Position numbers and translations under genes: made by a program. A stretch of 64,000 nucleotides of DNA from Peribacillus sp. Bi96 (lineage in GTDB: Bacteria; Bacillota; Bacilli; Bacillales; DSM-1321). Location of the stretch: positions 165,602 through 229,601 of the forward strand of contig NZ_CAKKLV010000007.1 in NCBI RefSeq assembly GCF_918698115.1, written 5' to 3'. The notes below the pieces were generated by a model, which saw nothing but the letters and a program-made list of their open reading frames with translations, did not search any database and was not told the DNA's origin. Positions 62,655 through 64,000 of this stretch are shown here, piece after piece; position 1 is the first letter of the stretch; each line of letters begins with the position of its first letter.

Positions 62655-63441
62655 CTTCAAAGGACTCCTTCCAAGTAACAATGCTTTGCTTAATTTGATC
62701 TATCTTTCCCCTTGCTGCTTCTTCTCCAATACTAATTATTTCCTGTACATTTGTAAATGATTTCGAGCTGTATTTCTCAACCCTGGGACGTATCATGACG
62801 TCTGAAGCAAACTCCCGGCTTTTAACCAGCTCCATTTGCAGGATATCGAGGCTTTGCATGATAACATCATAGATGGAGTTTATCTCCATATCTTGTTTCA
62901 CATGGGCGACATCCACACCAATAATGATGTCTGCTCCCATATCCTTCGCGACAGATACAGGAACCCTGTCAACGACTCCGCCATCAACCAGCATTCGATT
63001 TCCAATTTTTTCGGGAATGAAAATTCCGGGAATGGAAATGCTTGCCCTTACAGCTGGGGCGATGGGTCCTTCCTGAAAAATGACCTTTTCCCCCGTTTTT
63101 ATATCAGTGGCGACAACTGCTACAGGAATATCTAGTTCTTCAAATGTCTTACCATATGTAAATACCCTGATTAATTCCTTAGTACGTTTACCTGAAATGA
63201 AGCCCATTTTAGGAATCGTAAAGTCTAAATAATACTTTCGTTTAAATGCACGGGACAACTTATATAGCCTTTCAATATCCGAACCCGCTCCATAAAAGGC
63301 AGCAACCATCGCCCCCATGCTGGTCCCAGCAATCATATCTATCGGAATTCCTTCTTGCTGCAATACCTTTATCACCCCAATATGTGCAAACCCCCTAGCT
63401 CCTCCTGACCCAAGTGCAAGCCCGACCTTTGGTTTCGACAA
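62644..63441 (-). CDS. ylbK: Patatin-like phospholipase family protein YlbK
   Basis: The 265-residue protein has the patatin fold: glycine-rich oxyanion motif GLALGSGGARGFAHIG, the nucleophile Ser in GTSMGAM, and the catalytic Asp in VDGGVVDRVP. It should hydrolyse an ester-linked lipid, but the substrate is not known. The TTG at 63441 (SKPKVGLALGSGG next) is preceded by GGGGGG seven bases upstream; the longer upstream frame is not conserved. It is coupled to ylbL. Confidence 0.88.
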   Translation of the reverse strand: MSKPKVGLALGSGGARGFAHIGVIKVLQQEGIPIDMIAGTSMGAMVAAFYGAGSDIERLYKLSRAFKRKYYLDFTIPKMGFISGKRTKELIRVFTYGKTFEELDIPVAVVATDIKTGEKVIFQEGPIAPAVRASISIPGIFIPEKIGNRMLVDGGVVDRVPVSVAKDMGADIIIGVDVAHVKQDMEINSIYDVIMQSLDILQMELVKSREFASDVMIRPRVEKYSSKSFTNVQEIISIGEEAARGKIDQIKQSIVTWKESFEDEP

Positions 63442-63750
63442 AGATATCCCCCCTCGCATACATGATAAAAATATTGAAATAACACTCATTCAAAGTTATG
63501 GTCTTAAACGGATTTATAGAAGCATATTATTTATATTGACAGTGATACAAGCATTGCGGAAAAAGTCTATGTACCTGTGTGCTTGTTTAAAAAAAATCGC
63601 ATTGTACGATCATCCTCATTTATACATGTCATTACAATTCATATTCCATTACGCACCTTACTTTTTTAAGAAAAGGAAGTTCTTATCATATCTTTATTAT
63701 ATACGAAACGAACTGCCCTTATTTAGTAACCTTCAAGAGGAGGCTGAATT
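63442..63750. other. Divergent ylbK-ylbJ intergenic region
   Basis: No gene is visible in these 309 A/T-rich bases. Promoters for ylbK (left) and ylbJ (right) must lie here. In B. subtilis ylbJ depends on sigma-E, but I could not find a convincing sigma-E promoter (-35 ATATT, -10 CATACANT) at proper spacing. Confidence 0.5.
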
Positions 63751-64000
63751 TTGCTTATATCAAAATCTAAAACAGTATTGTTAGCCACCTCCGTCACGAT
63801 GATGGCAATTGGCTTGATCATCTTCCCCCAAGAATCTTTTGAAGCTTCCAAAGGTGGACTGAATATGTGGTGGAAAATTGTTTTTCCTTCACTTCTGCCA
63901 TTCTTGATTTTCTCGGAGTTATTGATCAGTTTTGGGGTTGTCAGGTTCATCGGCGTCATGCTCGAACCATTTATGCGTCCATTATTTCGGGTACCTGGGG
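63751..64000 (+). CDS. ylbJ: Sporulation integral membrane protein YlbJ (5' part)
   Basis: The frame from the TTG at 63751 stays open to the right edge (83 codons). It starts LLISKSKTVLLATSVTMMAIGLIIFPQ, a membrane segment, then GGLNMWWKIVFPSLLPFLIFSELLISFGVVRFIGVMLEPFMRPLF, which matches YlbJ/SpIVB-type nucleoside-transporter-like (Gate domain) sporulation proteins. GAGGAGG lies seven bases before the TTG. In B. subtilis YlbJ is needed for spore cortex formation. The opposite-strand frame at 63723-63959 is a shadow. Confidence 0.85.
   Translation, partial: MLISKSKTVLLATSVTMMAIGLIIFPQESFEASKGGLNMWWKIVFPSLLPFLIFSELLISFGVVRFIGVMLEPFMRPLFRVPG

Noticed and set aside
63723..63959. 78-codon minus-strand frame at the right edge
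   Set aside because: It is the antisense shadow of ylbJ, whose plus-strand start, ribosome binding site and membrane sequence are clear.

Overview
This window is a stretch of core chromosome from a low-G+C, endospore-forming member of the Bacillaceae. The evidence is the set of sporulation genes (spoIIGA-sigE-sigG, spoVD, spoVE, ylbJ, an rsfA-like regulator), the bacillithiol gene bshC, a DAP-type murE, and a gene order that closely follows the ylb / mra / yll / ylm / pyr / ylo region of Bacillus subtilis, here in reverse orientation. Protein divergence from B. subtilis suggests Bacillus sensu lato, for example a Peribacillus-like lineage, but the sequence alone does not fix the genus. I see no rRNA, tRNA, CRISPR array, insertion sequence, prophage or genomic island.

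Layout in window coordinates (nearly all genes lie on the minus strand, so transcription runs right to left). 0.1-6 kb: remA, gmk, rpoZ, coaBC and priA behind yloC. 6.1-8.8 kb: the Ca2+ ATPase yloB. 9.3-11 kb: rqcH, the only long plus-strand gene of the left half. 11-23 kb: the whole pyrimidine operon pyrR-pyrP-pyrB-pyrC-carA-carB-pyrK-pyrD-pyrF-pyrE, with three PyrR-controlled attenuators. 23-28.3 kb: rluD, lspA, ileS with a T-box leader, and divIVA. 28.4-32 kb: the ylm cluster (ylmH, ylmG, sepF, ylmE, pgeF, ylmC). 32-35 kb: sigG, sigE, spoIIGA. 35-53.4 kb: the division and cell wall (dcw) cluster mraZ-rsmH-ftsL-pbpB-spoVD-murE-mraY-murD-spoVE-murB-divIB-ylxW-ylxX-sbp-ftsA-ftsZ. 53.7-64 kb: bshC, a DUF3397 gene, panE, ylbP, an rsfA-like gene, an enoyl-CoA hydratase gene, rpmF, ylbN, tmcAL, ylbL, ylbK and the start of ylbJ, which runs off the right edge.

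The genes form a few working groups: peptidoglycan precursor synthesis and septal machinery; the first mother-cell sigma factor with its processing protease, followed by the forespore factor; pyrimidine synthesis controlled by its own RNA-binding repressor; and translation or ribosome rescue functions (rqcH, ylmH, ileS, rluD, rpmF, tmcAL, rsmH).

I found no clearly undescribed system. The points most worth a second look are: murG is missing from its usual place between spoVE and murB; three 10-bp-phased GTGG repeats lie upstream of mraZ; a hairpin covers the sigG Shine-Dalgarno in a gene starting with UUG; the spoIIG promoter keeps a 22-bp spacer inside a nested inverted repeat; consensus promoters for ylbN and tmcAL diverge from one shared -35 sequence; and a repeat-like dyad element sits between rpoZ and coaBC.
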